From NCBI GenBank assembly GCA_965204905.1, contig OZ242042.1, forward strand, positions 3,596,001 to 3,660,000: a stretch of DNA of 64,000 bases. The letters run 5' to 3'. This document shows positions 24,667-32,904 of this stretch, piece after piece. The notes beneath the pieces were generated by a model, which did no database searches, was not told the DNA's origin, and worked only from the letters and a program-made list of their open reading frames with translations. A program made the translations under genes and the position numbers. Source of the stretch: Bin87 sp965204905 (lineage in GTDB: Bacteria; Chloroflexota; Dehalococcoidia; Lucifugimonadales; UBA3495). Within the stretch, counting starts at the first letter, position 1. Each line of letters starts with the position of its first letter.

Positions 24667-24921
24667 GTGTTGAATTGCAGACGTTGCGGATCGCAGGAGT
24701 TGCTGGAGCTGGCGAGGCTGGCGGGGGAGGACCATACGGTGTTCCGGTGCCGGATCTGCGGGTTCCTGTTCAGTCCGCCGGAGGGGTCGGCGCGGACGCC
24801 GGGGGTTGAGCCGTCGCCGCTGCGCGGGCGGGGCGGACACCCGCACCCCCGCATCGAGCGCGGGGCCGGCTCCAGCCCTCTCCCATCGAGGGAGAGGGAG
24901 CCGTTGAGCCGGGGAGGTTAG
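24667..24921 (+). CDS. Small zinc-ribbon protein with repeat-derived tail
   Basis: An 84-residue protein beginning MLNCRRCGSQELLELARLAG. Two CxxC knuckles (Cys4/Cys7 and Cys28/Cys31, FRCRICGFLF) form a zinc ribbon of about 40 residues. Everything after about residue 45 is translated from a family B/F repeat (24836-24899), so the functional protein is probably just the ribbon. It precedes the terminase gene; small zinc-ribbon proteins occur beside phage packaging genes, but a role here is inferred only from position. Confidence 0.5.
   Translation: MLNCRRCGSQELLELARLAGEDHTVFRCRICGFLFSPPEGSARTPGVEPSPLRGRGGHPHPRIERGAGSSPLPSREREPLSRGG
24836..24899 (+). repeat. Composite repeat families F and B
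   Basis: A diverged stem CCCCGC/GCGGGG followed by CTCTCCCATCGAGGGAGAGG. It is translated as the tail of the zinc-ribbon protein. Confidence 0.65.
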
Positions 24922-24986
24922 GCTGGGCCGGGCGGGGACGGACGGGGGACGACGAGTTTATGGGGATGATGGGGATATTCGGGCTG

Positions 24987-25214
24987 GTAGGGGCGACCCT
25001 TGTGGTCGCCCTGCCGCGTCGGGCGCGGGCGGGCACAAGGCCCGCCCCTACGGGGAGGAAAGGTCACCCTCACCCCAACCCTCTCCCATCGAGGGAGAGG
25101 GGGCCGGTTCCGTCGAGGGGGCGGGGGCGGACGACGGCGGCGGGTGTAGGGGCGACCCTTGTGGTCGCCCCGCCGCGTCGGGCGCGGGCGGGCACGAGGC
25201 CCGCCCCTACGGGG
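24987..25214 (+). repeat. Two 69-bp family C repeats flanking a family B repeat
   Basis: Units at 24987-25055 and 25145-25214 begin GTAGGGGCGACCCTTGTGGT and end GCCCGCCCCTACGGGG, and differ at about two positions. Each can fold into a long stem because its two ends are complementary (GTAGGGGCG / CGCCCCTAC-like). A family B stem lies between them at 25062-25101. No gene is present in 24922-25228; the last C unit ends 15 bp before the terminase start. Confidence 0.8.
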
Positions 25215-25228
25215 AAGGAGAGAGGGCG

Positions 25229-26686
25229 TTGGGCCCGGTGCGGTTTGCGGGGGAGGTTTTGGGGGTGTCGTTGTGGTCGAAGCAGCGGGAGGTTCTGGAG
25301 GCGCTGGCGCGGGAGCGTCGGGTGGCGGTGAAGTCCGGCAACGGTTTGGGCAAGGACTTCACGGCGGCGGTGGCGGTGCTGTGGTACCTGCACTGCCACA
25401 ACCCGGGCATCGTGCTGAGCACCGCGCCGACGTTTCGGCAGGTGCGGCACGTGCTGTGGCGTCAGATCCGGCGGCTGCATCGCGGCGCGTTGGATGATCT
25501 GGGCGGCACGTTGCTGGACACGCGGTGGGAGCTGGCGGAGGACCGCTACGCGCTGGGGCTGTCGGCGGACGGCGCGGACCAGTTCCAGGGGTTCCACTGC
25601 GAGAACGTGCTGGTGGTGGTGGACGAGGCCGAGGGCGTGGATGAGGAGATCTACGAGGCGGTGGAGGCGGTGATGACGTCGCAGAATCCCCGGCTGCTGC
25701 TGATCGGCAACCCGACGCGGACGGACGGGTCGTTTCACCGTGCGTTCCACGAGGAGGCGGGCATCTACCGAAGGTTCACCATATCGGCGCTGGAATCGCC
25801 CAACGTGGTGAAAGGCAAGGTGGATATACCGGGACTGGTGACGGCGGAGTGGGTGGAGGAACGGCGGTCGGTATGGAAGGAGAACAGCGACCGGTTCCGG
25901 TCGCGGGTGCTGGGGGAGTTCCCCCGGCGAGGAGAGGACAACTTGATTGCGATAGAGGACATTGAGGCGGCGGTTTATGAGGATGCCCCCTCTCCCCTGG
26001 CGGGAGAGGGCTGGGGTGTAGGGGCGAATAATTATTCGCCCCTACGGGATGACACCTTTGGGATGTTTTTGGGAGGGGCCGGTTCACCCTCACCCCGACC
26101 CTCTCCCATCGAGGGAGAGGGAGCTTTGGGGCGGGTGGTGATTGGGGTGGACGTGGCGCGGTTCGGGAGCGACCGGACGGTGGTGTTGATGCGTCGGGGC
26201 GATACCGTGGTGTCGATACGGGCGTTTTCGCGCATCGACACGATGGCGGCGGCGGGGCAGGTGATGGTGGCGGTGCGGGAACACCGTCCGGATCTGGTGA
26301 ACGTGGACGCCATCGGCGTGGGCGCGGGCCTGGCGGACCGGCTGCGCGAGCAGGGCGTTCCGGCCAGGGGCGTCAACGTGGCCGAGAAGCCGCGACGGGA
26401 TAAGACGTGCGCGAACCTGCGGGCCGAGGGGTACCAGTCGCTGGCCCAGCGGTTCCGCGACCGTCGCATCCGCATACCCCGGGACGCCGAGCTGATTTCG
26501 GAGCTGGCGGCGCTGCGGTACGAGTACGACAGCCGGGGCCGGCTGCTGATAGAGAGCAAAGCGAACATGAAGAAACGCGGGGTCGGATCGCCCGACAAGG
26601 CGGACGCGCTGATGCTGGCGTTCCTGGACGAGCGGGGGGAATCGCCCTTCGACGGGTTCTTCATGGATGCACACAATACCCCGTAG
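25229..26686 (+). CDS. Phage terminase large subunit with in-frame repeat insertion
   Basis: A TTG start with AAGGAG 8 nt upstream; 485 residues. The N-terminal ATPase has Walker A SGNGLGKD and Walker B VLVVVDEAEG, with the coupling motif IGNPTRTDGSF. The C-terminal RNase H-like nuclease has IGVDVARFGSDRT, VNVDAIGVGAG and SPDKADALMLAF, so both domains look intact. Between them, residues about 253-298 are encoded by two dispersed palindromes (families B and C) that keep the frame open. Terminases translocate DNA into proheads. The portal gene follows at 26794, but no capsid or tail gene does, suggesting a remnant or a reduced element. Confidence 0.85.
   Translation: MGPVRFAGEVLGVSLWSKQREVLEALARERRVAVKSGNGLGKDFTAAVAVLWYLHCHNPGIVLSTAPTFRQVRHVLWRQIRRLHRGALDDLGGTLLDTRWELAEDRYALGLSADGADQFQGFHCENVLVVVDEAEGVDEEIYEAVEAVMTSQNPRLLLIGNPTRTDGSFHRAFHEEAGIYRRFTISALESPNVVKGKVDIPGLVTAEWVEERRSVWKENSDRFRSRVLGEFPRRGEDNLIAIEDIEAAVYEDAPSPLAGEGWGVGANNYSPLRDDTFGMFLGGAGSPSPRPSPIEGEGALGRVVIGVDVARFGSDRTVVLMRRGDTVVSIRAFSRIDTMAAAGQVMVAVREHRPDLVNVDAIGVGAGLADRLREQGVPARGVNVAEKPRRDKTCANLRAEGYQSLAQRFRDRRIRIPRDAELISELAALRYEYDSRGRLLIESKANMKKRGVGSPDKADALMLAFLDERGESPFDGFFMDAHNTP
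25985..26124 (+). repeat. Palindromic repeats inserted in frame within the terminase gene
   Basis: The stretch holds an inverted family B stem (CTCTCCCCTGG / GGGAGAGGG), then a perfect 28-bp palindrome at 26018-26045 (half-site GTAGGGGCGAATAA), then a second family B stem at 26088-26122. All are read through in frame as low-complexity Ser/Pro/Gly sequence between the two enzyme domains. Confidence 0.8.
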
Positions 26687-26759
26687 GGGCAACCCTTGTG
26701 GCTGCCCCGGTTCGTGGTTGTTCCGGCACATCCAGGGCGACCACAAGGGTCGCCCCTAC
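26681..26759 (+). repeat. Pair of family C palindromes between terminase and portal
   Basis: GTAGGGGCAACCCTTGTGGC (26683 on) and its inverted relative ending GGGTCGCCCCTAC (26733-26759) lie head to head between the terminase stop and the portal ribosome-binding site. Confidence 0.7.
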
Positions 26760-26793
26760 ACCGCACACACATATATTAAGGAGAACAGAGACA

Positions 26794-28125
26794 GTGGCAC
26801 AGATCAGGAAAATGTTGCAGGCATCCTTCGACCGGCTCAGGATGAGCGGCGCGGGAGCGTCCCCCTCACCCCAACCCTCTCCCACCAGGGGAGAGGGGGC
26901 CGTGGTGCAGCGAGGGAATCGCGCGGCGGCGGCGTCCTTCGACCGGCTGGGGTCGTTGGACACGCTCAGGATGAGCGGGGGAGTTGGGGCCGGCGGCGAG
27001 GGCTGGGCGCGTCCCGAGTACGGGCGGTACATGGCGACGTCGCCGTCGGTGTACGCGGCGGTGCGGCTGCGTGCGGAGGCGGTGACGCGGCCGCCGCTGC
27101 GGGTGTACCGGGTGGAGGGGTCTTCACCCTCACCCCAGCCCTCTCCCATCAAGGGAGAGGGGGTTAATCGGCGGGTTCCGGTGGAGGCGTCGCATCCGGC
27201 GGCGCGGCTGCTGGAGCGGGTGAATCCGTGGTACACGCGGGCGGACCTGTGGCGGGCGACGGAGATTTACCTGTGCCTGTGGGGTTCGGCGTTCTGGGCC
27301 ATCGAGCGGGGCGAGGACGGCGAGCCGGAGCTGTGGCCGCTGCGTCCCGACCGGATGGCGGTGATCCCCGACCGTCAGCGGTACGTGCGGGGGTTCGTGT
27401 ATCGGGGCGAGGTGGAGCAGGTGGCGTACACGCCCGATGAAATCGTGTGGCTGCGCTATTTCAACCCGCTGGAAGAGTTGGCCGGCCTGTCGCCGCTGGC
27501 GCCGGCGCGGCTGTCGGCGGACATGGGCCACGAGGGACTGCGCTTCAACCGGCACCTGCTGCGCAACTCGGCGCGTCCCGACTTCCTGCTGCTCACCAAC
27601 CACGAGCTGAACGACGCCGAGCTGGAGGACTTCTACGCGCGGTGGGAGCAGCGGTACCAGGGTCCCGGCAACGCGCACCGTCCGGCGGTGGCGTCCGCCG
27701 TGCGCGACGTGAAGACGCTGGGGCTGTCGCACCGGGACATCGACTTCATCCAGGGGCTGCGCTGGAGCCTGGAGGAGGTGAGCCGGACGTATGGCGTCCC
27801 CAAGCTGCTGCTGGGCGACTTCGAGCGGGCCACGTATGCCAACGTGCAGGCATCGGAGCGGCTGTTCTGGCGCAACACGGTGGTGCCGGAGATCAGGTTC
27901 CTGGAGGACCAGATGAACCGCGCGCTGCTGCCCAAGCTGGGCTATCCCAACCTGGCGGTGGAGTTCGACCTCTCGGTAATCGAAGCGTTGCAGGAGGACG
28001 AGGCCAGCCGCGTGCAGCGTGAGACGGCCCTGCTGGATCGCGGCGTCCTCACCATCAACGAGGTGCGCCGGGAACGCAACCTGCCGGAGGTGCCGTGGGG
28101 GGATGGGGCGGCTGATGCGAGGTAG
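26794..28125 (+). CDS. Phage portal protein (HK97-type) with in-frame repeats
   Basis: A GTG start with AAGGAG (26778-26783) 10 nt upstream; 443 residues. From residue about 70 on it is a typical HK97/SPP1-like portal: SVYAAVRLRAEAV, then PWYTRADLWRATEIYL, then FNPLEELAGLSPL, then YGVPKLLLGDFERATYANVQ, then the C-terminal LLDRGVLTINEVRRERNLP. The first about 70 residues consist largely of dispersed repeats (family A as SFDRLRMSG at 11-19 and split at 48-62; family B as SPSPQPSPTRGEG at 23-35). Another family B unit is at about 111-123. Portals form the DNA entry ring. No prohead protease or capsid gene follows. Confidence 0.85.
   Translation: MAQIRKMLQASFDRLRMSGAGASPSPQPSPTRGEGAVVQRGNRAAAASFDRLGSLDTLRMSGGVGAGGEGWARPEYGRYMATSPSVYAAVRLRAEAVTRPPLRVYRVEGSSPSPQPSPIKGEGVNRRVPVEASHPAARLLERVNPWYTRADLWRATEIYLCLWGSAFWAIERGEDGEPELWPLRPDRMAVIPDRQRYVRGFVYRGEVEQVAYTPDEIVWLRYFNPLEELAGLSPLAPARLSADMGHEGLRFNRHLLRNSARPDFLLLTNHELNDAELEDFYARWEQRYQGPGNAHRPAVASAVRDVKTLGLSHRDIDFIQGLRWSLEEVSRTYGVPKLLLGDFERATYANVQASERLFWRNTVVPEIRFLEDQMNRALLPKLGYPNLAVEFDLSVIEALQEDEASRVQRETALLDRGVLTINEVRRERNLPEVPWGDGAADAR
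26822..27163 (+). repeat. Four dispersed repeats translated within the portal gene
   Basis: Family A at 26822-26849; family B at 26862-26898; a family A unit split by a 16-bp insertion at 26932-26975; family B at 27121-27163. All keep the portal frame open. Confidence 0.75.
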
Positions 28126-28144
28126 TGAGGACCGCGATTGCTGA

Positions 28145-28150
28145 TATAAT
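28145..28150 (+). promoter_or_regulatory. Candidate -10 element TATAAT
   Basis: GATATAATCGG, 32 bp before the start of the 28182 gene, just after the portal stop. No clear -35. Confidence 0.35.
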
Positions 28151-28181
28151 CGGGCCGGCATCAACCACAAGGTCGGCAGCT

Positions 28182-28766
28182 ATGAGCATGATGGATAGCC
28201 TTATTGACAACCCTGCTCTGTTGGACCGCTGGATTTCTCCCGGTTCTGCGCTACCGGATTTGAGGTCCAGCTTGGACCTCCCAGCTTTGGCCGAACGTCG
28301 GGCAACCATAGCCAGGCATCTGCAAGCGATGGACTCGCTGAGTTCAGACCACCGCATCCGGTATCTGGCGGAACACGGTCTTGCCGACGCCCAGATACGG
28401 CAACTGCTGAACGCAATATACTGGGTCATCAGCAAGAACTATGGCGAAACCATCCGGCAAATGGCGACCAAGCATGCCCAGCGGGGTAGCGGTTTGGCTG
28501 ACTTGGTAGCGGACATCTCCGCTACCAATATAATCCACGAACTCGCTGACGTTTGTTATCGGAACGCGGGTGAACACGCCGTAATTGCGGCTGCCTACGC
28601 CAATCACGAGTTCTACTACACCGCCAACGCCGCCCTGAACGTCGCAATGCTGACCGGAGCGCAGGCCGATGCCGAGTCGGATTGCGATCCTCAATGCGTT
28701 GAGCTCGACCGAATGCTCGCTGATGTGGGTCTAACCGAGGATGCCAAGTTATGGCCCGAATCCTGA
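28182..28766 (+). CDS. Unknown protein overlapping the double-MazF gene, candidate antitoxin
   Basis: ATG 28182 (MSMMDSLIDNPALLDRWI) is chosen; 194 residues. Helical and soluble, without a recognised domain. It includes RATIARHLQAMDSLSSDHRI and a C-terminal acidic segment with a Cys pair (SDCDPQC). Its end overlaps the next gene by 16 nt, implying coupled translation. Because that gene is MazF-like, this one sits where the antitoxin would be, yet it is more than twice the usual antitoxin length. Function inferred from position only. Confidence 0.6.
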   Translation: MSMMDSLIDNPALLDRWISPGSALPDLRSSLDLPALAERRATIARHLQAMDSLSSDHRIRYLAEHGLADAQIRQLLNAIYWVISKNYGETIRQMATKHAQRGSGLADLVADISATNIIHELADVCYRNAGEHAVIAAAYANHEFYYTANAALNVAMLTGAQADAESDCDPQCVELDRMLADVGLTEDAKLWPES

Positions 28767-29428
28767 CCGGCGACATACGCCACGTCAGCCTGGAGCCTCC
28801 AATGGGTCATGAATTGGCCGACAACCACCCGGCGCTGGTCGTGGGAAATCAGCAAATCATCGACGGCACCCGTACCGCCATTGTCATACCGTTGACTAGT
28901 ACAAGCCCTTATTATCCGGTTTTCTGGAGCGTTCCAATAGCTAACACTGGCTCCTGGGCGTCTATCCGCCATTTGCGAACACTGCCAGTCGGTCGGCTAC
29001 GGCGAACATTAGGCAGAGCGACTGAAGAGGAGCTGAGGGAAATTAAGACGGCGTTGTACCGCGAACTCATCGACGAACCGCCCGAACCAGCGCCCGTGAT
29101 TAGTCAACGAAAGCTGGAAGCCGAACCCGGCACTGTTTGGACGGCTGAGGTTGCAAACCAGTTTGGCCGTGGCTTTCAAACTCGCGTGCTGATATTGACT
29201 TCCAACGCGCAGAACGGCATGGCTACGGTACTTCAAGTGGATCAAGAGGCCAGACACTTGGTACCATCCATTCTTATAACCATTGGAGAGCCGCCGGAGA
29301 CCGGGCATATTGTTACCTACCAGGTACGCTCCATATCGGCGTCAGACCGATTGGGAGAGTACTGCGGGGCTGTCAGCACTGACTTACTCCTCGAGGCCAA
29401 ACTAAAACTTATTGAGCATATCGGGTAG
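28751..29428 (+). CDS. Tandem MazF/PemK-like protein
   Basis: 225 residues that read as two MazF-like folds. Domain 1 (about 1-110) has ILTGDIRHVSLEPPMGHE, HPALVVGN and VIPLTS, the standard order of the toxin, and ends with a helix rich in Glu (TEEELREIKTALYREL). Domain 2 (about 118-225) opens GTVWTAEVANQFGRG and has TRVLILTSN and YQVRSI. The catalytic Arg before PAL in MazF is His in domain 1; domain 2 keeps an Arg at that place. MazF enzymes cut RNA at short motifs. Alternatively one domain may be a regulatory dimerisation partner. The upstream overlapping gene is the likely partner. Confidence 0.65.
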   Translation: MARILTGDIRHVSLEPPMGHELADNHPALVVGNQQIIDGTRTAIVIPLTSTSPYYPVFWSVPIANTGSWASIRHLRTLPVGRLRRTLGRATEEELREIKTALYRELIDEPPEPAPVISQRKLEAEPGTVWTAEVANQFGRGFQTRVLILTSNAQNGMATVLQVDQEARHLVPSILITIGEPPETGHIVTYQVRSISASDRLGEYCGAVSTDLLLEAKLKLIEHIG

Positions 29429-29493
29429 CCGCCAATCGTATGCCAAGGACTTATACCTCCAATTACACAAACGAAGGCAGAGAGAATCAAACT

Positions 29494-29697
29494 ATGTGCG
29501 ATGAAATCACAACCAGCGACGGTAAAGTGCTATTTAAAATAGATGAGGAGTACCAGACACTGGCTGTCTTCATGCGCTCCAATGACTCCGCAGAATGGGA
29601 CATTCCTGTGCTTTTCGATGCGGACGATCTCTGGGCGATTGTGATGCCTGATACGATGGTACTTCGCGGTGCGACAGAATCGCCTCCATACTGCTGA
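29494..29697 (+). CDS. Small hypothetical protein
   Basis: 67 residues from ATG 29494 (MCDEITTSDGKVLFKIDEEY). Acidic, strand-rich, soluble; no family recognised. It lies 65 bp after the double-MazF gene and 50 bp before the Na/Pi cotransporter gene. An in-frame start at 29440 would add 18 residues. Confidence 0.5.
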   Translation: MCDEITTSDGKVLFKIDEEYQTLAVFMRSNDSAEWDIPVLFDADDLWAIVMPDTMVLRGATESPPYC

Positions 29698-29747
29698 CAT
29701 TCCGACTTCACCGCCCCTTGGCGGAAACGGGACTAGGGGAGTGACGG

Positions 29748-31349
29748 ATGGTTGAAGTGCTGGGCGGCATCCTGGGCGGCGTTGGGCTGCTCTTCTTCGG
29801 GATGTGGCTGCTTTCCGAGAACCTGAAGGCCGTGGTGGGGCCGCGGCTGCGGATGCTGGCCAGCCGGCTGGCAGACAACCGCTTCTCCGGCTTTGCCTGG
29901 GGTACCCTGGCCGGCGCCATCACCCAGAGCTCGCCTGCCGTTACATTTATCACCATCAGTATGCTGCGGTCGGGGCTGATCTCGGCGCGGCAGGGTTATC
30001 CCATCGCGCTGGGGGCGCAGCTGGGCGTCGGGCTGATCCTGTTCATCGTGACGGTGGACATCCGGCTGGCGGCGCTGTTCGGCATCGGCGTGGGCGGCGT
30101 GGTCATCACGCGGTTCAGCCGGGGCAACTACCGCGAGGCGGGGGCGATGCTGTTCGGCGTGGCCGCGCTGCTGTTCGGGCTGGTGCTGATCAAGGAGTCG
30201 GCGGCGCCCCTGGCGGAACAGCCCTGGTTCCGCGCCGGGCTGGACCTGTCGGCCGGTTCCATCCTGCTGTCCTTCATCATCGGCGCGCTGCTGACGTTCA
30301 TCGTGCAGGCGCTGGTTCCGGTGGTCGCTTTCGGCATCGGGCTGGCCGCCGCCGGCGTGGTGGGAGCCGAGCAGGTGTTGATGTACATGTACGGCTCGTA
30401 CGTGGGCCTAGCCATCAGCGTAACGGTGGTGTCCTACGGGCTGAGCGGCACAGCGCGGCAGCTGGGGATGTTCTGGGCATGCCAGGTGTTCTTCTCGGCG
30501 GCGATCATGGTGGCCCTCCTATATGTAGAGGTGTACGCCAACGTCCCGTTGGTGCTGGCGTTCCTCCAGATGCTGGACATCGGTTTGGGCCCCAAACTGG
30601 CGGTGTCCGTCATCATCTTCGGGATGCCGTCGCGCATCATCGTGCTGGCCGCGCCGGATTGGACGATGCGTCTCTTCTCCCGCTTCTGGCCGGCCAGCGA
30701 GGCGGAAATTCAGTCGCGGCCCTGGTACATCCACGACCAGGCCATGGACGACGTGGAGACGGCCCTGGACCTGACGCACCTGGAGCAGCGGCGCGTGCTG
30801 GGTATGTTCTCCGGCTACCTGGAGCAGGCGCGGGAGGGTCAGCCCGCCGGCGCCATCCGCGAGTGGGCGCGGGATGTCAGCGCCCGCATCGACGAGTTTC
30901 TCGACGAGTTGGGACGCCAGCGGCCGGGGCAATCCAGCGAGCGACGCAACCAGGTGCTCAGCCGGCAGAAGCTCATCACCTGGCTGGAAGAGCAGTTCTC
31001 GACCATCCCCGAGGCGCTGGGCGGGTTGCCGGAAGACGACCTGACGCTGGACACCTTCCGCATGAGCGTGGTGGAAGGAACCGACGCCGCCTTTCTCATT
31101 TTCCTGGACGCGCTGGAGGAGGACGACCCCGACGGCTGGGCCTTCGTGGAGCAGCTGATGGGCGACCGCCGCGTCATGATGCAGGACGTGCGCGCGCGCT
31201 ACCTGGCGTTGACGCCGGAGGACGCCGGCGCGCAGCAGCGCATCATCGAGGAAGCCACGAATGCCGTGGAGAATATCTTCTTCCTGCTGGCCCAGCTGAC
31301 GCGAGACTATCAGGAATCGAGTCGGGCGGCAGCAACGGCGGAAGCGTGA
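29748..31349 (+). CDS. Na/Pi cotransporter family protein with PhoU-like tail
   Basis: 533 residues. The N-terminal about 310 residues form the two inverted membrane repeats of the type II Na/phosphate cotransporter family. The first repeat has the hallmark ITQSSPAVTFI. In the second repeat the matching site reads FIVQALVPVVA, so the QSS triplet is lost. The C-terminal about 200 residues are helical and PhoU-like (LEQRRVLGMFSGYLEQA). Family members import phosphate. Loss of one QSS suggests altered transport or a sensory role. Confidence 0.8.
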   Translation: MVEVLGGILGGVGLLFFGMWLLSENLKAVVGPRLRMLASRLADNRFSGFAWGTLAGAITQSSPAVTFITISMLRSGLISARQGYPIALGAQLGVGLILFIVTVDIRLAALFGIGVGGVVITRFSRGNYREAGAMLFGVAALLFGLVLIKESAAPLAEQPWFRAGLDLSAGSILLSFIIGALLTFIVQALVPVVAFGIGLAAAGVVGAEQVLMYMYGSYVGLAISVTVVSYGLSGTARQLGMFWACQVFFSAAIMVALLYVEVYANVPLVLAFLQMLDIGLGPKLAVSVIIFGMPSRIIVLAAPDWTMRLFSRFWPASEAEIQSRPWYIHDQAMDDVETALDLTHLEQRRVLGMFSGYLEQAREGQPAGAIREWARDVSARIDEFLDELGRQRPGQSSERRNQVLSRQKLITWLEEQFSTIPEALGGLPEDDLTLDTFRMSVVEGTDAAFLIFLDALEEDDPDGWAFVEQLMGDRRVMMQDVRARYLALTPEDAGAQQRIIEEATNAVENIFFLLAQLTRDYQESSRAAATAEA

Positions 31350-31452
31350 GCGCAGAACGACAGAATCAGGATTCGCCGGATTCGGGGATTTGCAGGATTA
31401 AGTCGGCTGTGGCAAACTGCTTACGCGGCCTACCTCATGTGGCCTACTCTGG

Positions 31453-31527
31453 GCGGGCGTAACTCAGTGGTAGAGTGTTTGCTTCCCAAGCAAAAAGTCG
31501 TGGGTTCGAATCCCATCGCCCGCTCCA
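31453..31527 (+). tRNA. trnG: tRNA-Gly (anticodon CCC)
   Basis: Acceptor stem GCGGGCG pairs with CGCCCGC. The D arm is ACTC-AGTGGTA-GAGT. The anticodon stem TTTGC/GCAAA encloses loop TTCCCAA, giving anticodon CCC. The T arm is GTGGG-TTCGAAT-CCCAT. The discriminator is T and CCA is encoded (31525-31527). Confidence 0.95.
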
Positions 31528-31548
31528 GCTTCCTGATCTAGAGGCGCC

Positions 31549-32847
31549 ATGTTCTTGAGGGGTCGAGTCCACTACGCCTGGTTCATCGTGGGCATTGCCG
31601 CGATGATGGGGTTCATCACCTCTTCGGTGCGGTTCGCGGCCGCCGCCCTGGTGCCGCATCTGAGCGATCCCGCCGCCGGATTCGGTTGGAGCTACGGCGC
31701 GATCAGTCTCGCTTTCAGCCTCCAGTGGATAATCTTCGGGCTGGCGAGTCCCTACGTGGGCTGGCTTGGGGACCGCTACGGAGTTCGCTGGTTCCTGCTG
31801 GTTGGCTCCGTACTGTTCATCATCGGTATGTTGCTGACCGGCATAATGGGCAGCTTGTGGCAGTTCTACCTCTACTTCGGCGTCATCCTGGGCATCTCTT
31901 CAACCATTTTCACCGTGCTGCCGGTGTCCGGCATCACCCTGTGGTTCAGGCGACACCTGGGCGCTGCCATGGGAGTCGTTTGGTCGTTCCAGGGAATTGG
32001 CGTGGTCGCGTTCCTGTTCCTGATTGGCGCGGCCTTCAGCCAGTTGGGTATCCAGTGGATCTTCTGGCTGCCGGGCATGGCGGGCGGCGCGCTGCTGCTG
32101 GTATTGGTCAAGTTCTTCTACAACGGCCCCGCCGACATCGGCCTGCGTCCCTTCGGTGATCTCGGAGACGAACCGATACAGAGGCCCCGGAGGGATGAGA
32201 TCTCAAAGGTGCGGGCCAGGGTATTCATCCAGCAGGCCAGGCGCACAGTCACCTTCTGGAACCTCATCGGCATCCACTACTGGGGCTGCATGGGACACCA
32301 GATTATCAACGTGCTGGTGGTGGCCATCGCCGTGGACCGGGGCCTGTCCCTGGGCGCAGCCACCGGCGTGCTGGCGGCCCAGCAGGTTGTGGGAGTGGTC
32401 GCCCGCGCCGCCGTGCCCGTGGTGGCGGAGCGCCTGGGTTGCCGAATCGTCTGGGTGGTGGGGATGGCCCTGCAAGTCTTCCCGCTGCTGCTGATTCTCT
32501 TCTTCAACGACATTTGGGCCTATTACCTTTTCGCAGTCCTCTTTGGCATCGGCCAGAGCACCGAGGTGCCCACATTCCCCATCGCCAACCGCCAGTATTA
32601 CGGAAACGTCCCGCAGGGCAGCCTTTACGGATGGCAGAGCCTGGGCAGCGGCCTGGGCATGGGGCTGGCTCCGGTAGCCGGCGGGCTGCTGTGGGATTTC
32701 ACAGGAACCTACGTGGCGCCGTTGCTCCTGTCCCTCGGGTTCAGCACGCTGGCGCTGGTTCAGTCCTGGCTGCTGCCCTCGCCGCGGGTGAGGCAAATCC
32801 CCGACTGGGAAACCCACCTGCCGGCCAACCTGCGGCCGGCCGGTTAG
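31549..32847 (+). CDS. MFS transporter
   Basis: 432 residues, 12 helices. It opens VHYAWFIVGIAAMMGF, has the loop motif GDRYGVRW after helix 2, and near the end GGLLWDFTGTYVAPLLL, which matches the other two MFS proteins in this window. It starts 22 bp after the tRNA gene, so transcription may be shared with the tRNA. A monocarboxylate-like substrate is possible but not shown. Confidence 0.85.
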   Translation: MFLRGRVHYAWFIVGIAAMMGFITSSVRFAAAALVPHLSDPAAGFGWSYGAISLAFSLQWIIFGLASPYVGWLGDRYGVRWFLLVGSVLFIIGMLLTGIMGSLWQFYLYFGVILGISSTIFTVLPVSGITLWFRRHLGAAMGVVWSFQGIGVVAFLFLIGAAFSQLGIQWIFWLPGMAGGALLLVLVKFFYNGPADIGLRPFGDLGDEPIQRPRRDEISKVRARVFIQQARRTVTFWNLIGIHYWGCMGHQIINVLVVAIAVDRGLSLGAATGVLAAQQVVGVVARAAVPVVAERLGCRIVWVVGMALQVFPLLLILFFNDIWAYYLFAVLFGIGQSTEVPTFPIANRQYYGNVPQGSLYGWQSLGSGLGMGLAPVAGGLLWDFTGTYVAPLLLSLGFSTLALVQSWLLPSPRVRQIPDWETHLPANLRPAG

Positions 32848-32904
32848 CCCCCAATCAATCTTGGATCGGTGCAGTGTGCGCTACTGACGCCAGGAACCTT
32901 CATT

